DNA from: Cryptomeria japonica
Taxonomy: Eukaryota > Streptophyta > Pinopsida > Cupressales > Cupressaceae
Length of the DNA stretch: 64,000 bases
Direction of reading: 5' to 3'
Assembly: GCF_030272615.1 (NCBI RefSeq)
Contig: NC_081409.1
Location: 876,439,594 to 876,503,593 of the forward strand
Part shown: positions 33,002 through 44,814 of the stretch, piece by piece
Layout: each line of letters begins with the position of its first letter
How positions within the stretch are numbered: position 1 is the stretch's first letter
Notes under the pieces: generated by a model
The model's input: the letters and a program-made list of their open reading frames with translations, nothing else
Database searches by the model: none
Told to the model about the DNA's origin: nothing
Made by a program: the position numbers and the translations under genes

Positions 33002-35151
33002 CTGGATTAGACATCATTAGTTGGAAAAGTTAGCAATGATAGGCTACCAAAATCAACTTATTTTCTACATAACCAAATCAATTACAAAACCCACTAATAT
33101 AGTAGCTAACCTGAATAACATATCTCTCTTGCTTTGAAATTTGAAATCAAACTTTGGCATGAAAGCATTAGAATTTGTACTTCCATTTGTCGCAAATGAA
33201 AAGATAGGGCCTTTGCTCATGTTTCCAGAGCCAAACTCAAAAGTTGGATTTTGTTTACAGTTTAGCCCAGCTGCATGTTTAAGGGGCGAATATTGCAAGT
33301 TAGCAGGATGAAAACATAATGTTAGCCAGAGGTAACATAGATATGCAACTTGTCCAATTCCAAAGCAGGAAAAATATATTAGTTAATGCTGTAGTTTCTA
33401 TTGTCAAGAAATTTAACTTGCAGAAATACTTATAGTAGCTCGTTTCTTTTAAATGCTTAGTATCAAAAAATATACCATCAGATGCAAGAGGCAGAGACTT
33501 TGATGTTTGGATGGCAGGGATAATTACACCCTCAGTAGTCTCACAAGCCTTGTTTTCTAGCCCCTGTGTGAATACATAAATAAAAGGAAATTAGACTAGG
33601 ATAAAATAGCGTAAAGCATACTACAGATGACAACAGATAGCTTTGTTTATTTGACCAAAAATTTCATGAGTCTTGCCTCAACGATGTTTGGTTGTGAGTT
33701 GTTGGTCTTCTCTGATATAGCAGAGCTGACACAGACAGACCTAGTGCCCTCTGAAGATACCAGTGCTGATGGTGCATTTGTAATATTATTGCTCTTCTTG
33801 GAATTTACATCAGTAACACTCGTAGTCAATTGATCTGTGGTTTTATCTTTCACAGAGGCCAACTGTTCTTCAGAGGGCTTATTACCGGACAAAGGTAACT
33901 TCTCATTAGTATTTTCAAGGATTTTCTGTGCTGTCAGGCTTGATTGTGTAGGCACATCACAAACTTTTGATATACTCTCTTTATATGGTGTAAAAAATGA
34001 CGATACATTTCCAAATGACTTTTGACGAGTTCTTCGAACTGGTCCAATGCAAGCCTGATCATCATCTATCATGGAACTCCTCCTCTTTAATATCTTCTCA
34101 CAATGAATGAAAAACACTGTTAGCATTGATCGAAACCAGGTTTAACTGACTTAAAAAAAAATACATTTCACATTCCACTTTCAATCTGACAAGTTAAAAT
34201 TGCAATAAAATGAGACAAGAAAATTTGAGCACAAATGATGTGAAGTTTCACCTCATATCCACCTGTACCAGAGTGCTGATTTTGTGTGAACCTAGAAGAT
34301 GTCATATCATTCTCTGCTACATTATCTGTCCTCTGCACATGGAAGATATGATACTGTCAGGAGCAATTCAAAATAATTAATCATCTATCCAAACTTAAGC
34401 AATCCTTATACAAGTCTCTATACCTGAATAGAATGTTGAGAATAAGCACCCCAATGATATGGAGTTCGTGTTAGACCAGCTCTGGAATAAGGACTATAAG
34501 TCACTCTGTGTGTGTTGTTCCATGAACTTGAAGGTGTAGGAGTCCTATACCTATCCTCGTGCTGGCTATTACTACCCGACCAGAATTCTTTTGTTGTTGG
34601 AACAAAAGAATGATTATTCCTCGGGTAACCACTTTCAGTTGATTTGTAGGGCAGCAAAGCTACAGGTGATGATGATGCCCAGGTAGGTCGCACTCCCATA
34701 TAAGCTTTTGCAATGTCTACAGGTGAAGATGCTGCGTTGTCAGGAACCTGCAATAAACAATAACCTAATATAAGAACAATAAAGATAGAACAATTTATGA
34801 GAAAATTATTAATTGAATACCCATCATGTATACATACATAAGTAAATACAGGCATCCATAAACAAAGGAAGCTTATTTTTTAACTGCTAGGCCTATTACA
34901 ACCATAATTATTCACTTACATCTGTTGGCAAATCAAGGCTGGCGACATTGCCACACAAAGCACCATCCCATCCACTGTTTCCCCCTTCTTCCTGGGATTT
35001 TCTTCTCTCTTCCTGCCATCTCTGTGCTTCCTCGAGTGCTTCATTCCTTAAATAATTCCCTGAAAGCTCATTGTTGTGTCCGTGCTTTTTCAAGCCAGAA
35101 CTATCTATTACCCGTGATTGTAGCAGCACAGTTAGGTGTATGAACTCATCC
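31771..35151 (-). CDS. NUP136: FG-repeat nucleoporin, NUP1/NUP136-like (3' part, seven exons)
   Basis: This is probably a plant nuclear-basket nucleoporin. Proposed exons, in transcript order: 34920-35151, 34424-34747, 34252-34332, 33677-34096, 33476-33563, 33111-33270, 31771-33001. All junctions keep frame, giving about 844 residues. Introns have GT-AG borders except the one after 33677, where AG|GCAAGA fits best (a GC-AG intron; a GT alternative lies 6 bp away). The first visible exon has a helical TVLLQSRVIDSS segment and a KR/E-rich stretch. The last is Ser/Thr-rich with scattered FG motifs (SIFGSS, TSFGV, LAFGSS, FSFGTSSQFGSG) and ends in the basic tail SRRIVRVKRDRARKK, as in NUP1/NUP136. 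Family function is in mRNA export, nuclear shape and transport at the pore basket. The N-terminal exons were not found; the first visible exon begins in phase 2. Confidence 0.75.
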
Positions 35152-35589
35152 CTAATGCAAGACAAAATAGATACAATGTTTCAAAAATTTCATTCCTCAA
35201 GAATTCAACACATTAAAAAATATAATCCATATTCATAAGAAAGGCTGCATATCACCATCATTTGGGAACACAGCAAAGGACAGAGATTGAATACTTTCAC
35301 ATTGCCATAACTGTAACCTGATCGAAAGATGTGAGAACCTCTTGATTAAAACAACTATAAACACATTTAAACAGATAAATTTTCTGAAATTCTTATGAGA
35401 AATATTATTTGGTTGGAATAAAACCCTGTAATATCTCTCCAATTTACCCCATCTGAATAGATTATTGCAATAAAGAGTCATCAAAGGAGTGCACTACAGA
35501 CAAAATTTGGAGTGTGTGCCTTCAGCAAATCAGCTTGGTATCAAAAGAAATGTTACCACATCATTCGACAGGGAGGATATCATATTACA
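35152..35589 (-). other. Upstream intron or missing 5' part of the NUP136-like gene
   Basis: An acceptor (ATTAG|G, AG at 35152-35153) ends this stretch. I looked for the preceding exon, which must end with two bases of a codon, and did not find a convincing one. The open frame at 35233-35484 has no good donor in the right phase. Confidence 0.35.
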
Positions 35590-36080
35590 AGTGAATAGTA
35601 CAGTTGAGCCTGATGATCAATGCGCTGCAGTTAAGGGGAACTATGCATGCCTTGCACCCAAAAGAAAGAATGCATTGAAATGGAGGATTATCAAGCTTCA
35701 TCAATCAAAGAAGACGGAAGAGATTTCAATATATCTCAAGAGGGAGAAATCTTTGATGAGCATTCAATTTTGCAAAAAAAGAAAGATCTAGAAGAACTGC
35801 AAGATGTTCTAAGAGCAGTATCAATTGACAATCAGATTTCAGATGATACGAGGGAATTTTCACCATTTCATAACATTAATTCATTACATTCTCTTGACAT
35901 CAATGATATAAGCATTGATTGATGAAGATTATCATTCATGTCTTCTTAAAATGCAGGAAATGTTAAACAACTTAGGAGAAATTGAACAAGATGAAGTGTT
36001 AGATAATAGGCAAGTTGTTACAATGGAAGCCAAGTATGAAGAGCAATTCGAATTGGCACTAAGTCAATTACTAAAGATCA
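35590..36080 (+). pseudogene. Frameshifted fragment of an unrecognised acidic protein gene
   Basis: Two overlapping plus-strand frames give one continuous hydrophilic protein: ISQEGEIFDEHSILQKKKDL and ELQDVLRAVSIDNQ, then SLDINDISID, switching frame at about 35918 to DEDYHSCLLKMQEMLNNLGE and EAKYEEQFELALSQLLKIR. The switch coincides with a tandem GATT (ATTGATTGATGAA), consistent with a 4 bp duplication. It is probably coiled-coil. It runs opposite to the nucleoporin gene and ends where the dispersed repeat at 36081 begins. It could be a captured gene fragment or a decayed exon of a neighbour. Confidence 0.45.
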
Positions 36081-36150
36081 GAGTAGCCAGAAACTCTTGT
36101 GTCCCTACCTGGGCACGCATATCCCCATATCCAAAATGGATACGTATCCA
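36081..36150 (+). repeat. Dispersed repeat, copy 2 (inverted relative to 8026-8107)
   Basis: It reads AGAGTAGCCAGAAACTC, then GGGCACGCATATCCCC and ATATCCAAAATGGATACG, the same blocks as the minus strand at 8026-8107. Confidence 0.5.
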
Positions 36151-38051
36151 GTACAGCCCAGATACATGTCAAATATTGTACCCACGAATGCCCAGAAAAC
36201 TTTGATTTTCAACTGAGCCAAATACTATTTTATTTGATTTTTTTTTTAAATTTGACGTAATCTTATTAAATTTAATTAATCCATGAACAAACGTCAGGAC
36301 TGGAATTGAAGGTTGAAATTCACAATGTTGTCTAAGTGCAAGAAAAGTTGCAAAATTGCAAGGAATATGATGTCAAGGTCAGATTTTCTAACCTTGAAAG
36401 GAGAGAAAAATAAAGGAAAGTTCCTAAAGTTCAAAGATGAAATTTCAAGGGAAAAGAATCAGGGAATTTCCTACTGACACTCGGAAATATTGCAAGATTT
36501 CCTGCCACAGGTATGGAAATGTGGAAATTTCCTTTCCATAGTGAATTTCTACTCCAAGATTTCAGGTGTGCTCAAGGATTTCTTTTTTAAGACTTGGAAA
36601 TATTCCAAGATTTTCACGCAAGTGTAAATTTGTGCTCCATATTTCTTGTCTACATTGAATTTGCGCTCAACACTTCATAAGGTTTCACTCCAAAGAAAAA
36701 TTTCCTTTCCATGGATCTCAACTGCACTCAAGGGGCAATTCACTACTAAGTTAAGGTGAAGCATGTATAAGGAGCAATGCAAGAAATTGCGCTCGATATA
36801 ACAATGATTTCCATAAACTAGGCATATTGCACTCAACCAACAAAGGAATTCCTTGATCAAGGTCAAAATGCATTCTACATATAATAAAATTCCTTGCTCC
36901 CTTGTGGAAATGCACTCTACATCATGAAAATGTGCTCTAATCTAATTTCCTCCCTACCTCTAAATTGTGCCCAAGAAGGTGCATTGATGAGTGAACCAAG
37001 AAGTCAAGTGTAGAGGGTGCTATTCCTCTCCTCTAGTGCAATCCTGCCCTTGTTTTTGTCCATGAGAGGGTCTCAAATCTGCTCTCCTTTAGTTGTCCAA
37101 GTTGGCTACTTTGAGAGGAAATTCAAAAAATTTAAAAAACAAATTAAAAAAAAACCCTTGGCCAACCTACAAGATGTATTTGAGGAATCCTATAAAGAGG
37201 AGTAAGTGTGAAAGCTATTTCACAATTCAAACACAATTCTTTCCTCTCAAATAAATCGCAAGGAAAAAGATGGGTTTGTGAGGAGAAATCAGGTTTCCAA
37301 GCAAAGGAAGGAACTAATCAAGAGCAAAATCAAGTGAAAATCCTTCAAGGAGTATTCATGAAATCATACAAGGAAACAAGTAAAGAAACTGAATCAATTT
37401 CAAGTCAGAATTTCTTTGTGGTCATGGATTTCCACTTTGAAATCCATGACCATGTCCTAATCCTGCCCTAGTGTGCAAGAGAAAGTGCAAGTTTCACATT
37501 TCTCAACGTTTATTTTAATTCACTTGCATTTTATTTGAAGATTAACATATGTTTATGTTTACAAAATCAGTGATTTGTGGTGTTTGAACTTCAATGATGT
37601 ACAATGCGAAGAATGAACATTCAAGGAGACATAAAGGATAAACATCAAGGACTTCACAATGTGGAAAGGACCAATGAAGAGGATTACTCTAAAATGTGAA
37701 AGACTTGCATCAACATGGAAATAATCAAATTCAAGGGAGATTAATGAAAACAAGAGCAACATTCCAACATGAAGACTCAACAATGATAAATCAAGGATCT
37801 CAAGGATTAAGCAAGGCAATCCGAAGACAACAATTGTGGAATGAAGAGCGAGACAAGCAAACAAATGGGAAAAGGGATCCTTGTCTTGTGTATTTTTTTG
37901 TACTTTGTTATATGTTATCAACTACCTCACCAACTCAAGCAATACTATCTTGTCCATAGGATATCTTGGTAGCATGTAGGGCAGACAAAAGCATCCTTGA
38001 ATCCTTATGTAGGTGAACTTGGGAAACTGGATAAACCAAGCACCAAACTTC
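36151..38051. other. No gene recognised; degenerate low-complexity sequence
   Basis: 36400-36950 repeats degenerate words such as TTTCCTTTCCAT, GCACTCAA and AAATTGCGCTC without a clean period. Open frames to 37960 are short and unrecognised. Confidence 0.35.
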
Positions 38052-38242
38052 TATTAGAATAATATTCTTAATTATTGTTTAATGGTCAATTATGAAGATT
38101 ATGTAAATATTGTCTGTTTTAGATTCTTTCTAATAAAGAGTGTTTCTTATTTAGAAACATCGTTCTGTTGTACATTATTAAATGATCCATTGATCATTTG
38201 TAAATATCATAAGAAAAATTTACCAATTACGTTTTCGTAATA
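38052..38242 (+). mobile_element. Solo LTR of the copia 2 family
   Basis: This 191 bp sequence starts TATTAGAATA and ends TTTTCGTAATA. It shares TTTAATGGTCAA, TTTAGAAACATCGTT, TTGATCATTTGTAAATA and TTACCAATTAC with the LTRs of copia 2. It is flanked by ACTTC (38047-38051) and ACTTT (38243-38247), a 5 bp duplication with one mismatch. No primer binding site follows, so it is a solo LTR. Confidence 0.75.
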
Positions 38243-38249
38243 ACTTTCT

Positions 38250-38880
38250 TTATCAGCTCCTTTGCTTGTGGGGATAACCTTTGATGAATCCCACCTTGCA
38301 ACATTCTTCTTGTTATGTGCATAGTGAAGGCATCATTCACCATCCTGTCTCAATTCCCCAACTCCTATTTCGATTGGACCTCTATAAATTAATCTTGTGT
38401 ATTCATGAGCTCTGGCAAGCGAATATATGATATATGAACTCATGTAGAACGTTCTGGTTCGTGCAAGTCTCTTGAGTTGTATGTCAATCTTATTGCTTAT
38501 GATTCATGCCTAGTTGATCCTCTCCTTTCCATTTGATATGATCTCCATGAAGTAAAACATCCAATTCTCAAACTAGGAGGAGAGGTTCCAATGATTCGAT
38601 TGAGCAAAGTGATTAATTTGCTAAATTCCTCCTTGAAATCAATCCTATGAAGCTTGGTGGGTAGCTTAGATATGTCGGGAATACTCTTTAATAACTAGTA
38701 CTTGTTAAATATGCCAAGGCATTTGTCAAGATCATCATCATAGAATGCATGTGCTGCTTCCTTGCTTTTGTAAATCATGTCGTTGAATTCAAGAATGTGG
38801 AAAGCTTCACCAATAGCTGAATCGAATAGATAGGCAAGTTCTCTGCCATCAAGTGCTACTATTGTCCTTTTGCTAGCATC
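38250..38880 (-). pseudogene. Possible retroelement gag-like remnant
   Basis: Minus-strand translation with stops gives FMEIISNGKERIN, IISNKIDIQLKRLARTRTFY and MSSYIIYSLARAHEYTRLIY. This resembles a gag-like open frame of plant retroelements, but I cannot place it in a family with certainty. It has no intact frame. Confidence 0.35.
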
Positions 38881-39329
38881 ATAGTGTTAAGCACACTCAA
38901 TGATCAATTCATTGCACTGTATCGCTGGAGGGAAGCTTGCTGCTTTCACTATCCCACTCTCGATTATCATCTTTGAATAGGGAAATGTCAGGCAATCCAC
39001 CTTCTGGAAGTCCCTTTCTTCTTGGGATTGTGTTGTCAGGGTATGGCCAGGTTGCTTGCATGTACACACTGTCAGGTGCATGCACTTCCCTGCATTCGCT
39101 AACTGACATTTCCCTACACACACAAGGGTCAAGGCTTCACAATGAAGAGAAATGTTTTTATTCTATAAGGAAATTGGGAACCTAGGGGTTCCGGAGTTCT
39201 GGGGAGACAACACTTCACACTTCATGATTCCATTGTTTTCTCCTTGATCAACTGGGGCAGAGCTAGTGCATGGAACATATCTCTGATCAGTTCTCACTGA
39301 TGGACCAAGGGTGTTATAAAATGACAATA

Positions 39330-39835
39330 GGTAGCGAAAGTGCTTATGCCTTAAGTTGCACTTTTGAGGGTCGATTGGAAGTCTTAGGTCCCACTTTGGA
39401 GGCTTGACTGGAAGTCTTAGGTTGCACTTTGGAGGGCTGAATAGAAGTCTTAGGTTAGGTTACACTTTGGAGGCCCGACTAGAAGTCTTAGGCCGCACTT
39501 CGAGGAGTGAATTGGAAATGTTAATGGCAAAGTTCGAACTTCAAGGGGGCAATTAGAAATGTTAGTTCGCGTTTTTCATGCCTAATTGGCAGTGGAAGAT
39601 TGTTGTGGATTAATCAACTTACTAACACTTCCTTGACTTACTACTGATAAAGTTTGCAACAACTTCTTGGCAATGTACTTAGCAAGATTGTGGTCATCTT
39701 TCAAGCAATGGAAATGCACAAGGCTTAGTTCGCTGATTTGAAGCTCGACTGGAAGTCTTAGTTCGCACATTCGACGCCCGACTACAAGTCTTAGTTCGCA
39801 CATTTTGGGCTCAATTGGAAGTGATCCCAAAGTGT
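39330..39835 (-). repeat. Minisatellite with ~50-58 bp units
   Basis: The plus strand repeats GGAAGTCTTAGGT, then YGCACTTTGGAGG and a CGACT-like end, at least eight times with drift. Later units read AAGTCTTAGTTCGCACATT. It lies upstream (left) of the D end in the same region, where A and B have their hairpin arrays. Confidence 0.65.
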
Positions 39836-40156
39836 TAACTTTGCTATCTAGATCCCTTTGTTTTGAGCCTCTTCATTATAATTTAGACTTCTAGCCTATC
39901 CTTCCTTCCAAAAGTTGACTCAAAAACAATTTGCCTTAGCCAAATCCAACACCTCATCCTCGTTTAAGCAAGCAAAAGATGACAATCAAATGAAATGATC
40001 ATTGCAAATCATTCATTCTCAAAATGTTGAGGATAAAGATCAACCCAAACTTATTCATCCTAAAGGATCAACACTAGCAATCTAACCTAAAACCTAAAAA
40101 CTCAAAACAAAAGAGGAGGTCCCCATTTGCAATGGGGCGATGTGTGAAATGGTCAC
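39836..40156 (-). mobile_element. Insertion D: 5' end of an A/B-type LTR, otherwise incomplete
   Basis: The minus strand from 40156 reads TGTTGTGACCATTTCACACA and then CGCCCCATTGCAAATGGGGACC, the same 5' end as A, B and C, with the same two palindromes. No 3' end of this type was found to its left and no target duplication is evident, so it is truncated. The inner boundary at 39836 is arbitrary. Confidence 0.6.
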
Positions 40157-41100
40157 AACAAGGCTGATGATGTAAAAGAAGTTGCAGCGGTAACAAAGGT
40201 ACTCCATGACATTCATGTTGAAGAAGAGAACACATGACTTCCCAAAGTTTGGTAATGAAACTTTGTTTGAGCTTAATTATGTTCAATGGGGAAGAAACGG
40301 ATGAAGAATGAAAGAAGGAAGAGACATAAAGGTGTAACCTAAGCCAAAGAAGAGTGTGGAAGCAAACAAGGAAGAATGGTAGATTCGACATCAGCATATG
40401 GTTTTCAAATGTTCATGAGCTTCTCTCATGGATCATTTCTTCTTACCTAGGGTGTTTGATGCAGGAGCATCCATGGTGTAAAAGCAATCTTGCATCACCA
40501 AAAAATATTGTTCTCTTTCAATAAGGGCTAAAATGGCAGCGTTACTATTTTATGTTTAAAAAAAAATCATTTACACGAGAGTAAATGTCATTTACACGTT
40601 AAGCTTACTTATGATTAGTTGGCATAGGTTAGTTATCATTTAATTACTTTTGTAAATTGTCATTTAATAAATGTTTAGTTAATTATCATAAAGTTACTTT
40701 TGTAACTTGTCATTTAATAAAGTTCATAGGATCACGTTAGTTATCTTAGGTGGCATTCTAGAAGATATGAGCCCATGTCTCATTATTTAATAATTGTTTT
40801 AGGCATTTAATTTTCTACCTCATCATCTCTTGCCTATATAAGCAAGGCATATGAACATTTGTAATCATCTTCAACCATTATCAATATATTCATTGTTATG
40901 CATTATTCTATCTATTTCTTTATTTTTGTTGTGAGTATGGGTTTGTAAGGGGAGTACCACCCATCATATTGACTATACCACTAACAAAACTGACAACCCT
41001 ATTGATGGTTGTCAATTGTTGTTTGGTGAGCTAGGACTAATGAGGCTAAGCCTCAGGCCCAACCCCCAATCTCATGTGGGCAGAAACCAGCCCCCCATGA
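40157..41100 (+). other. LTR-like, TATA-containing sequence; no gene
   Basis: Near-repeats of TTAGTTATCATTTAATTACTTTTGTAA (40615-40710) precede CCTATATAAGCAAGG (about 40833-40848) and a T-rich tail. This resembles a retroelement U3-R region on the plus strand. Ends were not found. Confidence 0.35.
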
Positions 41101-42828
41101 GGTATAATTTTTTTTATTAAACCTTTTCCATTGCCCTTTCAAATCAACCAAATTAAAAAATTAAGATAGAATTTAACTTTTTTCGGGTCCACCACATGCC
41201 ACCAATCCTGCATAGCTTGCTGAAGTCAGTCGTATGGTCAACACTTTTAACCTCCTTTATAGCCAAATTGGGCATTTTTTTCAAAAAGGCATAACTTTCA
41301 CCCCAAGTGTCAATGATTTTTCATAGTTGTCAACTTTTGAGCACTTTGTTGTGTATCAATGGTTTTTCCAAATTTTCCTATTGACATAGCAATGCTAGCT
41401 GAGATGTCATAACTTGTAAATACGAAGTCAGATTTTTTTCTTCTTATAGTTAGTAAAAAGGTTGTTCAACAGACTATACAATGGATCGGGTTTGGAGATG
41501 TTTTGTTCAAAAGTATTTCCATTTGATCTATTTATTTGTTCCTGTGACCTATGTCACAAGGTTCGAGTTCAGCAACAATAAAATTCGAATGAAATTCAAA
41601 AAGGGGAAACAATTTGATAGAAATCTCGTGATTAAATTCATCTTATATAAATTTGATTTATATTATATAAAAAATAAATTAAAATTATTAAAAATAAAAT
41701 AATGTTATATTAAATTTAAATATTTATATATATATATATATGTATTTTGGTAATATTAATATTAAATATATTGTAATTCTTAAATTCTAATTTAAATATT
41801 TGAATTTATTAAATTTGATATATTAATAATAGATTAAATATTTTAGAATATATTTAATTTTAATTTATGAAAGTTTAATATTTTTTAAATTTATTAAAAA
41901 ATAAAACCATATTAAATTTTAAAAATAAAGTTAACCTTTTTAATAAAAATTTATGTATATAAAACAACATAAACTCTATTGATTAAAATATAAAATGCAC
42001 ATGTAAAATTTTGTAAATGAATCAAAAAGAAAAACGTCAAAACTAAGACTAAAAAAGAAAAACCACCGCCTACTTCTGGTGGAGTGTTGCAAAGGCGTCA
42101 AGGTGGATGTCGCTAGTGAAATGTGATACAACTATTGTTTTAACCCTAGCTTTGATCTATATGGCTATTTGAGTAATGAGGGTCGGAATATCAATTTTGT
42201 GGAGTGATTTACCTCTACTTTGGGCCCAAATATGCCCATTTAAGCCATACATGGGACATTTTTAATCACTACCTCTCCTCACCAACAAGCTAATATCGTG
42301 TTTTGACTAATGATGGGCATTTTAAAAAACTATCAACAACCCGAACAAAAATGCATTTTATAGATAAACATTTTTAATCCATACAAATTTGTGGACAAAT
42401 TTTTATGATTTTTATAGATTTTTCTAATGATCGTTGAATTTCGAACTTCATGGCCGAAATTCAACAAACCCTGTAACTTAGCCCGTGACAATGGTACTTT
42501 GCTTGTGGCAAATTAACTGAAATGATTTGGTGTTCAAGTTGTTGGAAACTTACATGTATAATTTTGATCATCTTTGTTTGACATGGTTACCAGTATATTG
42601 TTGAATTTATATATTCCATTATGAGATCTATGACTTGTGCAATGTTGCAAGTTGTCTATTGCTTATACGTTGCATATAACTCAAATGTGGGTTGTTCATA
42701 CCCATAGATATTTCAATGTGGATACAAATTCTAATTTATGGTTTCATTTGGTTACTTATACAATTGTTTTGTGGGATCTATACTTGTTGACACTGTGATG
42801 CAAACTTATGTGACTCGGTGAGAGTTTG
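41101..42828. other. No gene seen; AT-rich block at 41640-41990
   Basis: It contains a (TA)n run at about 41728-41742 and long A/T-only stretches. No open frame or element ends. Confidence 0.4.
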
Positions 42829-42937
42829 ATGCTAGTACATTTGGTGTTGATGATGGTATTAGCCACATGGTTTACATGATACCAATTGGCAGTTTTGTGC
42901 AAGTCTATGCCACCATCAACACCAAATGTACTAGCAT
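42829..42937. repeat. Near-perfect 28 bp inverted repeat with 53 nt loop
   Basis: Arm 42829-42856 (ATGCTAGTACATTTGGTGTT...) pairs with 42910-42937 at 27 of 28 positions. The transcript of either strand would fold into a long hairpin. No transposon target duplication was seen at its edges. Confidence 0.75.
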
Positions 42938-43269
42938 AAGGTTGTCTTCTAAGAAGAGGAAGATGGAATCCACACCAAATTGAGAGGATTTTAAAAGCAA
43001 AGGTAGGATTTTATGACTTTTTTAATTAGTTTCATATTCATAATTTCATAGACATGGTTGCAAGTGCATATTAATTGTTCAATGTTCAAATTGTCATCAA
43101 AATTCAACATTGAAATTTGGAAATTAAAAAAAAAATCGTATTTATAAACGTGTTTGCCATATTTTTTATTTTTTATTTTTTATTTTACTATTTTACAAAT
43201 TGAAATTAACGGTTTATATGTTCAATTTATTATTTTTTATTTTGTCAGACTACAATGAAACTTTGTGTA

Positions 43270-44165
43270 TGACTTGGTGATAGGGGGCAAAGGGCTTAAG
43301 TTTTGGGGACAGGGGGGCGTGGGCCTTGGGGGGATGGGGGGAGGTAGGGGCGGCGGGCGTGCAGGGGAGACGCATCCTTGTGGAACACTGATTTAAATTA
43401 TAGAGACGTAAATATAAGAATACTAAAACTACATATAAATTCCACTAACAAATTTTTCATCACCAAAATAAAATAAAATTGAATTGGACAAAAATGAAAT
43501 TTACCTTATAAAAAAAAAAAAAAAAAACCACGATTGACCCTGACTCGGGCTCGGACGGGTCAGGGGGCGTGACTCGCCTGACTCGCCGAGTCCGAGGGTC
43601 ATGACCCGGCCAGAGTCACTTAAAAAAGTGCAGTAAAACAAACAAAAAAAAAAACATAACATTTTTTAATGATTTTTTGGCCTCGCGGGGCGCTGCCCCT
43701 CGACCCCGCCCTGTATCGCGCAAGGGGCACTGCCCCTTGACCCCGGGGTCAAGGGAACGCGCAAGGGGCGCTGCCCCTTGACCCCAACTTGGGGGCGCTG
43801 CCCCCAAACCCCCGTTGAAAAATATAGGGGGAAACCGCGCCGATAGAAGTAGGGAAAATCTAACCTACGAGTCTAATTAGGCTCCATATAACAACACAAC
43901 TTAGAAATCTTGGTAATTGGTATTTAGATTTAGTATTTCAAATTTCCTATAGTCTCATTTGAAAATGTAATTCTTATACTGTAATACTGTCATACATCTT
44001 TTCAAAACTAGTTTTTCAAGTACTATATGTATATGTATAACTATATCAGCACCACCACCTCGCCACCCCCCCCGCTGCCGTCCCCCTGCCGTCCCCAAAC
44101 TTAGGCCCTTGGTCCCCCCGTCCTGGAAACGCGTCCCCTCGTCCCCAACGCCCGTGGAACACTGG
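43270..44165. repeat. GC-rich transposon-derived blocks
   Basis: Two G/C-rich blocks end in the same word GTGGAACACTG (43380-43390 and 44154-44164), which looks like a transposon terminus (CAGTGTTCCAC on the other strand). Between them are GACTCGxxCTCGGAC repeats (43540-43610) and a block of GGGGCGCTGCCCC-type palindromic words (43680-43815). Their composition is unlike the AT-rich surroundings. They look like terminal and subterminal repeats of hAT-like DNA transposons, with no complete element. Confidence 0.45.
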
Positions 44166-44239
44166 AAAAATAGGAAGCCATAGTTTTGTAACCAGCTGAG
44201 AGGAAGAGGTAAAAAGCTTGCACAAATCACATTGGGGCA

Positions 44240-44501
44240 ACACTACAGTCTGATTGGCTCAGTGAGTCCACCGATCCAGTCTTCACTAATGAGGACCTTG
44301 AGTGGGTTGACCAGGCAGACAGAAAGGCTCTCACTGTGGCTATGGCAGAGGAGGATAGAGCACGATCAAGCACAACACCTATGGCTACTCAGACTGGCAC
44401 ATCACAGGTAGAGACTATGGCTACTCAGTCATCCAGGACCTACCTTAGACGCCTTTCTAGGAGGCAGATAGACGAGGCTAAGCCAGAGCCTGAGCCATAG
44501 A
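44240..44501 (+). pseudogene. C-terminal tail of a hAT-like transposase
   Basis: An open frame reads DWLSESTDPVFTNEDLEWVD, then QADRKALTVAMAEEDRARSS and TYLRRLSRRQIDEAKPEPEP before TAG at about 44499. The W-x-D/E acidic tail after the dimerisation domain resembles BED-type plant hAT transposases. The preceding domains are absent here. It lies between GC-rich terminal-like blocks, probably a deleted copy of the element. Confidence 0.5.
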
Positions 44502-44814
44502 CTTGTTTTTGTTTACACTTTAGAGTTACATATATGTTTGGGAACATTTGAAGTCATGGATTTTATATATATTGGACAACATTTATAACTCTATATATCT
44601 ATGTTTTCTAATTCCTTCAACTACAATTTACATTTCTACGCATGTGATGGAAGTATGTTTATGTAATATGTATGTGATCAAATTAGCTTCTATTTGATGA
44701 TGTTATAGTGTCTTTAAGCTTAATTCAATAATGGGTGTATGAAACAAGTTTTAAATCGTTAAAAATCTCTAAATTTCAAGGGTTTTCTTATTTTGCCGAG
44801 TCATTGCCGAGTCC

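Noticed and set aside
35233-35484. Missing upstream exon of the nucleoporin gene
   Set aside because: No donor in the phase needed to join the acceptor at 35152-35153.
37017-37471. Lys/Gln-rich plus-strand open frames as a gene
   Set aside because: Low-complexity sequence, no motif, no splice sites, overlapping frames.
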